Counted from the stretch's first letter, positions 9,547-18,510 are shown. The stretch is 64,000 bases of DNA from Desulfobacula sp. (GCF_014237455.1 NZ_JABZFL010000096.1:1-64000); one strand, 5' to 3'. The notes: a model not told the origin generated them from the sequence alone. Numbers and translations are program-made.

Positions 9547-10269
9547 ATGGACAAAATGGCCGTTATTTCAGATATTCACAGCAACCTTGAGGCATTAACA
9601 GCTGTATTGAATGACATATCCGGACAATCAATACAAAAAATTGTTTCACTGGGTGATAATATCGGGTATGGCCCCGATCCTGAAGACGTTCTTTTGAAGC
9701 TGAAATCCTATTTAGTTACATCAATACGCGGCAATCACGAATTCGCCATTCTCAACGACAACTATAAAAGATTGTTTAATGTAAATGCCATCACAGCCCT
9801 TGATATCAACCGTAAAAAATTATCAGGCAGCTCAATACAATACATTTCTTCATTGGATTCAAGCCTGGGATTGTATGGGGCCTTATTTATCCACGGCATC
9901 TCTTCAAATTTAATTGATGGCTATATTTTTAACCTATCTGATGCCCAGCTGATCAAACGCGCTAAAAAGATTCATAAACGCATTGCCTTTGTCGGGCATA
10001 CGCACCTGCTGAAAATCTATGAATTTGATAATAAGGGCCTTAAAAAAAAAGAATTCACCCAAAGGACATCTTTGTTAAATGACAAAAAATACATCATCAA
10101 TGCCGGCAGTGTGGGGCAGCCAAGGCACGGTGCCCATGAAGCCACCTACGTCATCTGGGATATTCAAAAAAATACGGTTGAACCAAGATTTGTAACATAC
10201 AACTATCATCATACTGCCATGAAAATCAAACAGGCCGGATTGCCCCGGATTTATGCGGATATACTTTAA
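9547..10269 (+). CDS. Calcineurin-like metallophosphoesterase
   Basis: Dinuclear-metal phosphoesterase, 240 residues. The ordered motifs are all visible: DIHSNLEAL near the start (D-x-H), GDNIGYGPDP (GD-x-G), RGNHEFA (GNH), and later VGHTHLL and AGSVGQPRHG (GHTH and C-terminal motif). These residues are typical of cytosolic YfcE-like or diadenosine-tetraphosphatase-like enzymes; the substrate is unknown. I chose the ATG at 9547 because TTGAGGT sits six bases upstream; an ATG at 9523 would add eight residues. Confidence 0.82.
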   Translation: MDKMAVISDIHSNLEALTAVLNDISGQSIQKIVSLGDNIGYGPDPEDVLLKLKSYLVTSIRGNHEFAILNDNYKRLFNVNAITALDINRKKLSGSSIQYISSLDSSLGLYGALFIHGISSNLIDGYIFNLSDAQLIKRAKKIHKRIAFVGHTHLLKIYEFDNKGLKKKEFTQRTSLLNDKKYIINAGSVGQPRHGAHEATYVIWDIQKNTVEPRFVTYNYHHTAMKIKQAGLPRIYADIL

Positions 10270-10433
10270 CCCAAATATTTCATAAAATTTTCTTTGAGAT
10301 ATCAATAAGGAAAAAAGATCAAAAGACCGATTTCATGGGCATAGATTTGCATGATCTCTTAACGGAAAGGACATAAAAGACGAATCAAAATCTTCTCATC
10401 TTATCTATAAATGGTCCCCTATGCCCCTACCTT

Positions 10434-10778
10434 TCAGGTCTTAAAATCTGCCAATTTAATATTAAATTCATCTGCAACCTGAGTTAACCCCGCTTTTTTT
10501 GCGGCCTTCAAAGTTTTACCTATTGCGGGTGAATCACCATAAGTAACATTTGCTCCGGCATTTATTAATATTTCAATAACGGCTTTGAAAACAGCCGGAT
10601 TTGTTGTCACACACTTTTCCGGGGCGTCACCCACGAGGATATTGGGCTTTAATAAAATGTTTTCACCTTTTTGAACAAACAGGGAAAGACCGCCTATAAG
10701 TGAAACTCCTCTCTCAATAGATCTTTTCACACTATCGTATTCATATGATTCACATCTTACAAGAGCAACTTTTGACAT
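10434..10778 (-). pseudogene. Truncated DUF362-domain protein (N-terminal third only)
   Basis: From an ATG at 10778 with AAAGGTG upstream, the product (MSKVALVRC..., about 114 residues) matches the start of DUF362 proteins, including the KPNILVGD motif. Family members are usually about 300-400 residues; this frame ends at a TGA after the first third, and only ~160 bases separate it from the convergent phosphoesterase gene, so the remainder is missing rather than frameshifted. Compare the full-length homologue at 16934-17854. Called a truncated gene; a functional short protein cannot be excluded. Confidence 0.55.
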
Positions 10779-10996
10779 AGAACACCTTTTGTTTTCTTCT
10801 GCATCTTTTATTATACAACTTTTGGAACGGCACATGAAAATAATTATTGATATCAAGTTATGCATAGATAGGAAAACATTTTTTCAATTAAAGTGGAGAA
10901 TGAATTTTATCTCACTCTGCAGGGAGGTAAAAATTCATTAATTCCCTTGACTTGAAAAAAAATATATGGTTTACCTGTTTCTCAAAGGATAAACAT

Positions 10997-11074
10997 ATGA
11001 ATTTTTGCTTAACAGACAGATTTTATTTTTATTTCAGGTATTTTTTTTATACCGGTCTGCCTGTTTTGCGCTAA
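10997..11074 (+). CDS. aroF leader peptide, Phe/Tyr-rich (25 aa)
   Basis: A short frame with its own ribosome site (AAAGGA at 10984-10989, seven bases before ATG) encodes 25 residues ending at TAA 11072-11074. Residues 9-18 read FYFYFRYFFY; 10 of 25 residues are Phe or Tyr and none is Trp. This is the composition expected of a leader peptide whose translation senses charged tRNA-Phe and tRNA-Tyr. It lies directly upstream of DAHP synthase, the first enzyme of Phe/Tyr synthesis, and overlaps the pairing segments of an attenuator. Confidence 0.8.
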   Translation: MNFCLTDRFYFYFRYFFYTGLPVLR

Positions 11075-11121
11075 AGTTTATTTTTAACAAAAAAGCCGCA
11101 GGCAGCAAAAGCCTGCGGCTT
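11011..11121 (+). promoter_or_regulatory. Transcription attenuator of aroF (alternative RNA pairings 1:2, 2:3, 3:4)
   Basis: Segment 1 AACAGACAGA (11011-11020) pairs with segment 2 TCTGCCTGTT (11056-11065), nine of ten pairs. Segment 2 CTGCCTG (11057-11063) pairs perfectly with segment 3 CAGGCAG (11099-11105). Segment 3 is also the 5' arm of the terminator (3:4). The Phe/Tyr codons (11021-11050) lie between segments 1 and 2. By the classic attenuation model, stalling there covers segment 1, frees 2 to pair with 3 and prevents termination. Confidence 0.75.
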
Positions 11122-11125
11122 TTTT
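11093..11125 (+). terminator. Rho-independent terminator (attenuator) before aroF
   Basis: Stem AAGCCGCAGGC (11093-11103) and GCCTGCGGCTT (11111-11121), loop AGCAAAA, followed by a run of six T ending at 11125. It stands 46 bases before the aroF start, after the leader peptide stop, so it acts on transcripts entering aroF. Confidence 0.88.
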
Positions 11126-11171
11126 GTTTTCAGTTGCCGGCTTTTGAATAAACCCTGCAAAGGAAAAGGCC

Positions 11172-12209
11172 ATGAAACAGACCTATGATGTAAATGTAAA
11201 AGAGTTCAAACCCCTTATTTCACCGGCATCCATTAAAGAAGAGCTTCCGGTAGCAGATGATGTTGCAAAAACCGTTCTTAACGGACGCCGTGAAGTTGAA
11301 AATATTTTACAGAAAAAAGATGACCGGGTCCTTGTGATTGCAGGACCCTGCTCAATCCATGACACGGATGCCGCCCTTGAATATGCCCAAAAAATGAAAC
11401 GATTAAGGGATGTGGTTAAAGAAAAAATTAATCTGATTATGAGGGTTTATTTTGAAAAACCCAGAACAACGGTTGGATGGAAAGGGTTGATCAATGATCC
11501 CTTTCTTGATGCTTCTTATGATATGAATGAAGGATTGAGAAAAGCCAGATCCCTGTTGATAGACATCAATCGAATGGGGCTTCCCACTGCCACAGAAATT
11601 CTTGATCCCATCACACCCCAGTATATTGCCGGCCTTTTAACCTGGGTGGCCATTGGTGCCAGGACAACGGAATCCCAGACCCATCGTGAAATGGCAAGCG
11701 GTCTTTCCATGCCGGTTGGATTTAAAAACTGCACGGATGGAAGTCTTACTGCGGCCATCAATGCCATGACAGCGGCAGGCGCACCCCAGCATTTTCTCGG
11801 AATCGACCCGCAGGGATATTCTTCAGTGGTCAGCACAAAGGGAAATCCTTTCGGCCATATTGTTCTTCGAGGTGGTCCCCACCCGAATTACGATCCGGTT
11901 TCCGTGGAAAAAGTCCAGAAAAGACTTAAAACAAAAAACCTTCTGGATGCCGTGATGATAGACTGCTCCCATGATAACTCGGGACAAAAACACAAAGGGC
12001 AGTCCTTTGTATTTAAAAGTGTGCTGGATCAGCGGCTTGACGGTAACACCAGTATTATTGGATTAATGCTTGAAAGCAACTTGTTTGAAGGCAACCAGAA
12101 ATGCAATGGGGATTGCAAAACGCTTAAATACGGAGTCTCCATTACCGATGAATGCATCTCCTGGGAAACCACTGAGAGTCTGATCCGTTGCTCCTATGAC
12201 AGAATATAA
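11172..12209 (+). CDS. aroF: 3-deoxy-7-phosphoheptulonate (DAHP) synthase, class I
   Basis: Condenses phosphoenolpyruvate and erythrose 4-phosphate, the first step of the shikimate pathway. The 345-residue protein carries GPCSIHD, RVYFEKPRTTVGWKG, GARTTESQTHREMASG and the metal site MIDCSHDNSG. Several segments (TEILDP, SQTHREMASGLSMPVGFKN, TDGSL) are closer to the tyrosine-sensitive AroF than to AroG of E. coli, from memory of those sequences. The upstream Phe/Tyr leader peptide and attenuator indicate control by Phe/Tyr supply at the RNA level. The stop is followed after nine bases by a methyltransferase gene. Confidence 0.93.
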   Translation: MKQTYDVNVKEFKPLISPASIKEELPVADDVAKTVLNGRREVENILQKKDDRVLVIAGPCSIHDTDAALEYAQKMKRLRDVVKEKINLIMRVYFEKPRTTVGWKGLINDPFLDASYDMNEGLRKARSLLIDINRMGLPTATEILDPITPQYIAGLLTWVAIGARTTESQTHREMASGLSMPVGFKNCTDGSLTAAINAMTAAGAPQHFLGIDPQGYSSVVSTKGNPFGHIVLRGGPHPNYDPVSVEKVQKRLKTKNLLDAVMIDCSHDNSGQKHKGQSFVFKSVLDQRLDGNTSIIGLMLESNLFEGNQKCNGDCKTLKYGVSITDECISWETTESLIRCSYDRI

Positions 12210-12218
12210 AAATGACAG

Positions 12219-13412
12219 ATGATACCGATGACAACATCTTCGTTTGAAAAAAGAGTAAAAAGAAGAATTACTGGCAGGGACCATGGTTTTTTTGCTGTCT
12301 GTTCACCCGGATTAAAAAAAGTCTGCCTGAATGAAATGCTTGCACTGGGATTCCCTGAAGATAGTCTAAAGGCCATTCAGGGGGGGATTGAATTTAAAGA
12401 CAAACCCAATACATGCATGGCGTTCAATCTTAATTTAAGAAGTCCTTCAAGAATTTTGATGCGGATCAGCCAGTTTAAGGCAGACTCTTTTGACAAACTT
12501 GAAAAAAAAATGAACGCCATTGACTGGATACTCTATCTGCCGCAAAATTGTTCGCTCAAGTTTAGTGTCACAACAAAAAAATCAAGGCTATACCATTCCG
12601 ATGCCATTGCACAGCGGTGTGAAAAAATTATTTTAAATCAATTAAGTTCGGGCGGTGCATTTATTTCACCGGGTAAAAACAAATCAAATCAGACGATTTA
12701 TATCAGGGCTGAGCAAAATAATTTTACGATCTCACAGGACACCACAGGAGCGCTTTTATTTAAACGAGGCGTCAAAAAGAAGGTAAGCCAGGCACCGTTA
12801 CGAGAAAATCTGGCCTTTGCCATGCTTTTCTGGGCCAATTTTTCAAAAAAAGACATATTGATTGATCCCATGTGCGGGTCAGGCACTTTTTCTCTTGAAG
12901 CCGCTATGATGAAAACCAATCTGCCGCCAGGATTTTTCAGATCCTTTGCATTTGAAAACTGGCCGGGGTTCAGCCAAAAGACATATGCTTATCTGAAAAA
13001 ACAGACCCGGGAAAAAATTCTTGTCTTTTCAAAAAAAGAAATTTTTGCATCTGATATCGATGATATGGCCTTAACTGCCCTGGAACAAAATATTTCAAAC
13101 CATGACTTCACCCGTATCATAGATGCCGCAAAAAAAGATTTTTTTTCCATCAATCCATCTGAAATATCCCCAGGAAAAAAAGGGGTAGTGATGTTAAATC
13201 CGCCTTATGGGAAAAGGCTCGGGGGAAATAGCGATCCCCGGTCCTTTTACCGTGAGATCGGAAAAAAACTGACGACTGATTTTAAAGGGTGGCGTGCGGG
13301 GATCATTCTTCCGTCAAGAGAGTACAAATCGTATCTTGGACTGAAGCTTGAGCTAAAGCCCATTTTTCATGGCGGTCTTGATATTTTTGCCGGTATTGGA
13401 ATAATCTCATGA
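12219..13412 (+). CDS. THUMP-domain RNA N2-guanine methyltransferase (RlmL N-half-like)
   Basis: SAM-dependent RNA methyltransferase of 397 residues. The N-terminal ~170 residues look like a ferredoxin-like/THUMP RNA-binding region, and the C-terminal half is a Rossmann methyltransferase with DPMCGSGTFSLEA near residue 210 and catalytic NPPYGKRLG near 327. The layout fits the RlmL family, which methylates G2445 of 23S rRNA in E. coli, without the fused RlmK domain. It may be co-transcribed with aroF (gap nine bases). An ATG at 12228 is an alternative start. Confidence 0.82.
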   Translation: MIPMTTSSFEKRVKRRITGRDHGFFAVCSPGLKKVCLNEMLALGFPEDSLKAIQGGIEFKDKPNTCMAFNLNLRSPSRILMRISQFKADSFDKLEKKMNAIDWILYLPQNCSLKFSVTTKKSRLYHSDAIAQRCEKIILNQLSSGGAFISPGKNKSNQTIYIRAEQNNFTISQDTTGALLFKRGVKKKVSQAPLRENLAFAMLFWANFSKKDILIDPMCGSGTFSLEAAMMKTNLPPGFFRSFAFENWPGFSQKTYAYLKKQTREKILVFSKKEIFASDIDDMALTALEQNISNHDFTRIIDAAKKDFFSINPSEISPGKKGVVMLNPPYGKRLGGNSDPRSFYREIGKKLTTDFKGWRAGIILPSREYKSYLGLKLELKPIFHGGLDIFAGIGIIS

Positions 13413-13439
13413 AAAAAACCTGAAGATAAAGAGGTATCT

Positions 13440-14186
13440 ATGCAAACCAGATTCAAATATATCATTGGTTTATCTATTCTATTCTTGTTTTTCACAACCC
13501 ATTCCATGGCAAAGGATGATATTGACAATCGTATTTATGCATCGCTTTTAAAAAAGCATGTCACAAATAAACACGTTAACTATGACGGGTTTAAAAAAGA
13601 TGAAAAACTACTGAATGCGTATCTGGCCATATTGAGTCACACCAATATAAAATCCCTTTCAAGGAACTCTCAATTTGCGTTTTATATCAACGTTTATAAT
13701 GCATTCACCATAAAACTTGTATTGACAAAATATCCAGGGATTAATTCCATTAAAGAGGTTGGCAGTTTTTTTTCCAATCCCTGGAACAAAAAATTTATTT
13801 TGCTGCAAAAAAAAACCGTATCCCTTGATCACATCGAGCATAAAATCCTTCGGCCAAAGTTCAAAGACCCCCGGGTTCATTTTGCCATAAATTGTGCCTC
13901 TAAAAGCTGCCCACCGCTTCGGAATGAGCCCTATAAAGGTGAAACTCTGGAAAATCAGCTAAATAACCAGGCAAAAAAATTTATCAATGATAAAAAAAAT
14001 ACTTTTATCAAAGGAGACACCCTTTTTGTCAGCAAAATTTTCAAATGGTTTGAAGCGGATTTTTCCGATAACTCACTTCTGTTTATTAAAAAATATGCAT
14101 CTAAAGAGTTGGAAGAAAAGCTTAATTCTTCCCGGGAAAAGATTAAAATCAGTTACCTGAATTATGACTGGACCCTAAACCGCTAG
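13440..14186 (+). CDS. DUF547-domain exported protein
   Basis: 248 residues with a signal peptide (MQTRFKYIIGLSILFLFF..., likely cleaved after HSMA). The body has the DUF547 signature: NAFTIKL near residue 85 and HFAINCASKSCPPLR near 145. Function of the family is not established. A ribosome site (AAGAGGT) precedes the ATG. It runs in the same direction as the methyltransferase and ends nine bases before the convergent amidotransferase gene. Confidence 0.8.
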   Translation: MQTRFKYIIGLSILFLFFTTHSMAKDDIDNRIYASLLKKHVTNKHVNYDGFKKDEKLLNAYLAILSHTNIKSLSRNSQFAFYINVYNAFTIKLVLTKYPGINSIKEVGSFFSNPWNKKFILLQKKTVSLDHIEHKILRPKFKDPRVHFAINCASKSCPPLRNEPYKGETLENQLNNQAKKFINDKKNTFIKGDTLFVSKIFKWFEADFSDNSLLFIKKYASKELEEKLNSSREKIKISYLNYDWTLNR

Positions 14187-14194
14187 AGAAAGAT

Positions 14195-14905
14195 TTATTC
14201 CACCAGCTTTCCAAATCGTTCCAAAATCTTAAGTGGAATTGGAGCGGGCTCTATTTTATTCAAAATTTCGAATAAAATAAGCCCTGATTCCTTGATCTCG
14301 GCTTCCATATTTTCTGCATAGGCAGCCATAATCCGGGCATCATATTCCGGGTGGAACTGGACCCCCCAGGCGGATGGACCGATCCTGAAGGCATGGTTGG
14401 GTTCAAATGAGTTTTTGGCTATGCAGATAGCATTATCCGGAAGTTTAGCAACCGTTTGAGAATGACAGACATGGGCTGTAAACGTTTTCGGCAATCCTTT
14501 GAAAAGCATATCTGATGTATCTTCTTGCACAATTTCAATCTCAGCGGTACCGATTTCAATTCCCCCGGCATGGTACTCCACCACTCCGCCCATGGCTTTA
14601 GCAAGCAGTTGATGACCATAGCAGATGCCCAGAATGGGTATATTGGAATGGATGACGTCCGGAACCCATTGTTCAATTGCCACACTCCATGAAAAATTGC
14701 CGGTCACCATGGCATGGGATCCGGCAATCACTACACCCTTACATATTTCAACGGCCGGCAACGCATCTCCGTTTGGGACATCCACCACCCGGACATTTTC
14801 TTTACCGACACTTAAACCTTGAAAAATCCAGTCTTCAAAATCTCCCAACTGCTCTGCAATAGCTGGAAAGGTGTCACCTGTTTTTATGATAACAATCTTT
14901 TTCAT
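14195..14905 (-). CDS. Class I glutamine amidotransferase (GMP-synthase-like)
   Basis: 236-residue GATase1 protein. The nucleophile motif GICYGHQLLAKAMGG is near residue 94 and the His-Glu pair is in WGVQFHPEYD near 185, so the catalytic triad is intact. Stand-alone proteins of this type resemble the GuaA amidotransferase domain but act on other or unknown substrates. It lies downstream of, and probably with, the CbiX gene on the minus strand. Confidence 0.85.
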   Translation of the reverse strand: MKKIVIIKTGDTFPAIAEQLGDFEDWIFQGLSVGKENVRVVDVPNGDALPAVEICKGVVIAGSHAMVTGNFSWSVAIEQWVPDVIHSNIPILGICYGHQLLAKAMGGVVEYHAGGIEIGTAEIEIVQEDTSDMLFKGLPKTFTAHVCHSQTVAKLPDNAICIAKNSFEPNHAFRIGPSAWGVQFHPEYDARIMAAYAENMEAEIKESGLILFEILNKIEPAPIPLKILERFGKLVE

Positions 14906-14930
14906 ACACGGCTCAACCGGTTAACGAAAT

Positions 14931-15293
14931 TCATTTCATCACCTCATGGAGGATGATATCTTCAATAGCTTCAATTTTTCCAAGATGCCGGGTCAACTTG
15001 AATTCAACCTGTTGATAGGTTAATTGAGCCTTTTTTATCAATTCAGGCATATCCACAAGAATATGGTGGCCACTGCCGATAAAAAACGGAAATATGACAA
15101 TCTTTGTTGCCCCCTTTTGCACCAGCTCATCAATTCTCATTTCAAGAAGAGGATCGGCAAATTGCAAAAAAGCATACTCAACTACTTCAAATGATCTTTT
15201 TGCTTTTTCAAGCACTCTTGCTGCAAGTGATGCAACTTCCAGGTTGGATTCTTTTTTCCTGCTGCCATGGGCAGCAATAATCAATGCTTTCAC
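14931..15293 (-). CDS. cbiX: Sirohydrochlorin cobalto/ferrochelatase, short CbiX type
   Basis: The 120-residue protein starts ALIIAAHGSRKKESN, with the chelatase histidine (HGSR), and has the second metal-site histidine in FFIGSGHHILVDMP near residue 75. This is the length of single-domain CbiX-S, which works as a homodimer and inserts cobalt, or iron or nickel in other members, into sirohydrochlorin for cobalamin or siroheme. Starts with GTG after AGGGAG. Other cobalamin genes are not seen here. Confidence 0.85.
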   Translation of the reverse strand: MKALIIAAHGSRKKESNLEVASLAARVLEKAKRSFEVVEYAFLQFADPLLEMRIDELVQKGATKIVIFPFFIGSGHHILVDMPELIKKAQLTYQQVEFKLTRHLGKIEAIEDIILHEVMK

Positions 15294-15386
15294 ACGTTTC
15301 TCCCTGATGGCCTTTTTAGCTTATCACTGGTTTGTACGTTTTTGACAATTAAAAATAACATTAATTTTTTGTTTTACAACCCATAA

Positions 15387-16928
15387 TTATGTGTATCCTG
15401 ACCTGGATACCATCTTGCTGTCTTTGCCAACCACCTTTATGGCAGCCTCCCCCTGGACCGGACAAATATGCTCACAGATACCGCATCCAATGCAAAGTTC
15501 CTCCACCACATAGGGCTGTTTCAATACAACAGGATTTCCAAAGACATCCCGAATTTTGATTTCATTAAATTTAATGGCTTTATCATGGGTCGGGCAATGT
15601 TCTTCGCACACGATACAAGATTTTTTCTCTGCATAGACCATACACTTATTTTTATCAAAATATGCCTTGCCGATGATAAAAGCATGCTTTTGCTTTACAT
15701 TCAGTCGGCCCAAAGCACCTGTGGGACAAACCTGGGAACAGAGCGTGCAATTGAATTCACAATATCCCAGCCTCGGAACCAGCTTTGGTGTAAACATGCC
15801 TTCAAAGCCCTTCTCCAGAAACAAAGGCTGCAGTGCATTATTAATGCAGACTTTCATACATTCCCCACACCGCACACAGGATGCTAAAAAATCTGTTTCA
15901 TTCAGGGCACCGGGCGGCCGGATCAAATCATCATCCGGCATTTTAGACATCGCATTGGTCCTGCAAAGAACCGGCAGGGCCAGTCCGGTAAGCCCGGCGA
16001 CGATCAATTGCCGTCTATTGATGTTGACAAATGGTTTGTTTTTCGGGATGGAAAATTTAAACGTGGTGATATTGTCCGGACAAAACTCGAGGCAGTCCAT
16101 GCAGAGGCTGCACTCTTCAAACATGAAGTAATGATTTTTGTCAAAGGCGTTCATCCGGCACTCTGATTCACACAGCTCACAATTTTTACAGACTTTGACA
16201 GGAATCCTTTTGAAAATGGACAGTCTTGAAATAAGCGCCAAAAGTCCGCCCAAAGGACACAGGTTCCGGCACCAGAACCGTTTACCAAAAACTTCCATTA
16301 TAAAAATAAGGATCAGTAAAAAAAATGATAAAAATGACAGATAAAAAAAGCTCTGCTTAAAAGGAAGAACAAAGGTCTTAAGCACTTCATATACCGGCTC
16401 GCTTATATTTGAAAATGCGGCAGGCCCCCTGGTATAGACTGAATCAAAAAACAGGGAAACAAGATAATTCATTACGGGGTCGATACTGAACACCATTCCC
16501 CGCACAAGGAGTGAAAAAGGGTCTGCAAATCCCAGGAGCTGCACCCCGAAGGCAGAAGAGATCAATATAATAATCAGAATGACATATTTTAAATATGGCA
16601 GGCGAACGCTGGTTTTTGGGGATTTGATAAAATGATCGGATATATCAATCAATGTTCCCAATGGACAGATCCAGGAACAAAAACACCTGCCGAAAAGAAA
16701 AGTCAACCCGATAATGATAAAAGACGGCCAAAGCAGTGTGACAAATGTTTTTTGGGCTAAAGTTATAGTGGCCAGTACAAGAGGATCAAGCCTGAATAAA
16801 ATATTGACGGCATAGGGGATGGTATCACTTCCGGTATAATCGGTCTGCCTGAATAAAAATAAAAATATCACCAGGCAGATAAGCTGGGATAATCGACGTA
16901 CCTGTTTTAAATAAGGTTTTATCTTCAT
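15387..16928 (-). CDS. Membrane polyferredoxin (NapH-like N-terminus fused to multi-4Fe-4S ferredoxin)
   Basis: About 513 residues from the ATG at 16928, which avoids overlapping the upstream gene; an ATG at 16961 is also possible. The N-terminal ~240 residues have several membrane helices and the CSWICPLG and CRNLCPLG motifs of NapH/CcoG-like proteins. The C-terminal part carries many cysteine clusters (CKNCELCESEC, CSLCMDCLEFC, CVRCGECMKVC, CTLCSQVC, CIVCEEHC, CIGCGICEHIC) and an internal RR-containing helix like NapG. It probably moves electrons between the quinone pool and periplasm or cytoplasm. It is paired with the DUF362 gene five bases upstream. Confidence 0.85.
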   Translation of the reverse strand: MKIKPYLKQVRRLSQLICLVIFLFLFRQTDYTGSDTIPYAVNILFRLDPLVLATITLAQKTFVTLLWPSFIIIGLTFLFGRCFCSWICPLGTLIDISDHFIKSPKTSVRLPYLKYVILIIILISSAFGVQLLGFADPFSLLVRGMVFSIDPVMNYLVSLFFDSVYTRGPAAFSNISEPVYEVLKTFVLPFKQSFFYLSFLSFFLLILIFIMEVFGKRFWCRNLCPLGGLLALISRLSIFKRIPVKVCKNCELCESECRMNAFDKNHYFMFEECSLCMDCLEFCPDNITTFKFSIPKNKPFVNINRRQLIVAGLTGLALPVLCRTNAMSKMPDDDLIRPPGALNETDFLASCVRCGECMKVCINNALQPLFLEKGFEGMFTPKLVPRLGYCEFNCTLCSQVCPTGALGRLNVKQKHAFIIGKAYFDKNKCMVYAEKKSCIVCEEHCPTHDKAIKFNEIKIRDVFGNPVVLKQPYVVEELCIGCGICEHICPVQGEAAIKVVGKDSKMVSRSGYT

Positions 16929-16933
16929 AAAAA

Positions 16934-17854
16934 TCAGGCTTTTAGATAGCGGACATTGCATTTACCCAGGTCCATCTGTCCCAATCCTCTTTTATAGGCC
17001 TCAACCGTGGACTTAATCTGATGGGGTTCCAATCCGAAAAGAGTGGTGGCATACGCATCTGCTGCTACAGGATCCACAGACCCGATAATGGTATTAAGTA
17101 TCTTTACATCCTTTAAATCCCCGCCCTGTGGACCGTTCCTTACAATCACCCGGGTGGCATCCACAATGGTGAGTTTTGGTTTGATGACCATGTTCAAATC
17201 TGCAAGTTTGGCGCCAAGCTTATAATGAATTTTACCCCGCCAGCCACCGATAACGCCCATGACATTTTTAAGCCCGATGCTCAATCGGGACAGGCTGTGG
17301 TGCTTGGCAACCGGCACATTGATATAGCAATCCGCTTCAAGGGCATCTTTATAAAAAGACCATTCCTTTAATGCCTTTCCTTTTTTGATGTTTACAGGTA
17401 CAAATTTTCTATCATCAATATACTCAAGCCGGAGTCGTTTATCCCGGATCTCTTTCATTGCTGACTTTATGCCGCTATTGTTATAGCACCTGCGCTCTTC
17501 ATTACATGTCCTGTCAAAAATAAATATCTTTGATGCCCCGGCACCAAGACAAAGCTTTGCAAGCTCGGCCACAATCAACGGATGGGTATTCGCCCCCTGC
17601 TCAACATTTCTGTCCCACCCGATGTTGGGTTTAATCACGACTTTGTCACCGTTTTTAACAAAGGCCTTTATCCCGCCCAGGGACTGAACAACCTGTCGTA
17701 CCATACCGGAATAATCATCCCCTTTTGCCACTAGAATATCCGGTTTTATCAAAGGAGAACCAAACAATTTTGGGGTAAGATTAAACACGGGAGGAGTAAT
17801 AATGATACCGGCAGACCACAATGACACCTGTTTTAAAAATTTGCGCCTGTCCAT
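16934..17854 (-). CDS. DUF362 protein with Tat-like signal
   Basis: 306 residues beginning MDRRKFLKQVSLWSAG, a twin-arginine signal, so the protein is probably exported folded. The DUF362 core follows with VVIKPNIGWDR near residue 70, VPVAKHHSLSRLSIGLKNVMG near 180 and NGPQGG near 235. The family's biochemical role is unknown; with the polyferredoxin immediately downstream, a redox partner function is a reasonable inference. A strong GGGGGAAA ribosome site precedes the ATG. Confidence 0.8.
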   Translation of the reverse strand: MDRRKFLKQVSLWSAGIIITPPVFNLTPKLFGSPLIKPDILVAKGDDYSGMVRQVVQSLGGIKAFVKNGDKVVIKPNIGWDRNVEQGANTHPLIVAELAKLCLGAGASKIFIFDRTCNEERRCYNNSGIKSAMKEIRDKRLRLEYIDDRKFVPVNIKKGKALKEWSFYKDALEADCYINVPVAKHHSLSRLSIGLKNVMGVIGGWRGKIHYKLGAKLADLNMVIKPKLTIVDATRVIVRNGPQGGDLKDVKILNTIIGSVDPVAADAYATTLFGLEPHQIKSTVEAYKRGLGQMDLGKCNVRYLKA

Positions 17855-18118
17855 TTTCCCCCTTTTTATGATCGACTAAACCTTAAAAATATGAATTGCC
17901 TTTTTAAAATCTGATTTAATTGTGCCAAGCCCTATTCTTTCAATCATCCGGCCCATACGCTCGCGTTTTGAATGTTCCCTGCCTCATATTCATACCATTA
18001 TCCGTATTATTCTTAAAAAATGGAAGGCTTATTAAATAAACATGGCTTTTGTGTTCATTTCTATTTAAACTCCCAAAAGCCAGACTCGGTTGGAATGATG
18101 ATTTTGCAGGAGATGGAT

Positions 18119-18496
18119 ATGATTAAAATATTGATGGTTGGAATAGGAGGTTTTGCAGGATCTATCTGCCGATATATCATCAGCGATTTATCCCACAGAC
18201 TGTTTAATGATCCCTTCTTCCCCTACGGGACCATAACGGTCAATGTAATCGGGTGTCTTTTCATCGGCATATTAGGCGGATTATCTGAAACAAGACAAAT
18301 ATTTACCCCTGAAATTCGCGCATTGATTCTTATTGGATTTCTGGGAGGATTTACAACTTTTTCAACGTTTGGATATGAAATATTCACGGCTTCCCGGGAT
18401 GGACAGTTTGTTGGAGCGTTAACAAACTTCATGCTTCATCTTATCCTTGGGTTCGGTTCTGTCTGGCTTGGATTTTCCATGTCTAAACTATTATAA
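18119..18496 (+). CDS. crcB: Fluoride channel CrcB/FluC
   Basis: Small four-helix membrane protein exporting fluoride. From the ATG at 18119 it has 125 residues, the usual size, with GGFAGSICRY at the start and the signature GFLGGFTTFSTFGYE near residue 70. AGGAG at 18108-18112 is six bases before this ATG; in-frame codons further upstream extend an unlikely leader. No fluoride riboswitch was found upstream. It is followed 14 bases later by a DUF190 gene, the common partner. Confidence 0.92.
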   Translation: MIKILMVGIGGFAGSICRYIISDLSHRLFNDPFFPYGTITVNVIGCLFIGILGGLSETRQIFTPEIRALILIGFLGGFTTFSTFGYEIFTASRDGQFVGALTNFMLHLILGFGSVWLGFSMSKLL

Positions 18497-18510
18497 AGGA
18501 GGTTGAATTT

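Noticed and set aside
10431-10436. Selenocysteine at the TGA ending the truncated DUF362 gene
   Set aside because: The frame past the TGA meets another stop after five codons and does not resume DUF362 sequence.
17881-18118. Fluoride riboswitch upstream of crcB
   Set aside because: I searched by eye for the conserved GGCGAUGG and pseudoknot segments and found none.
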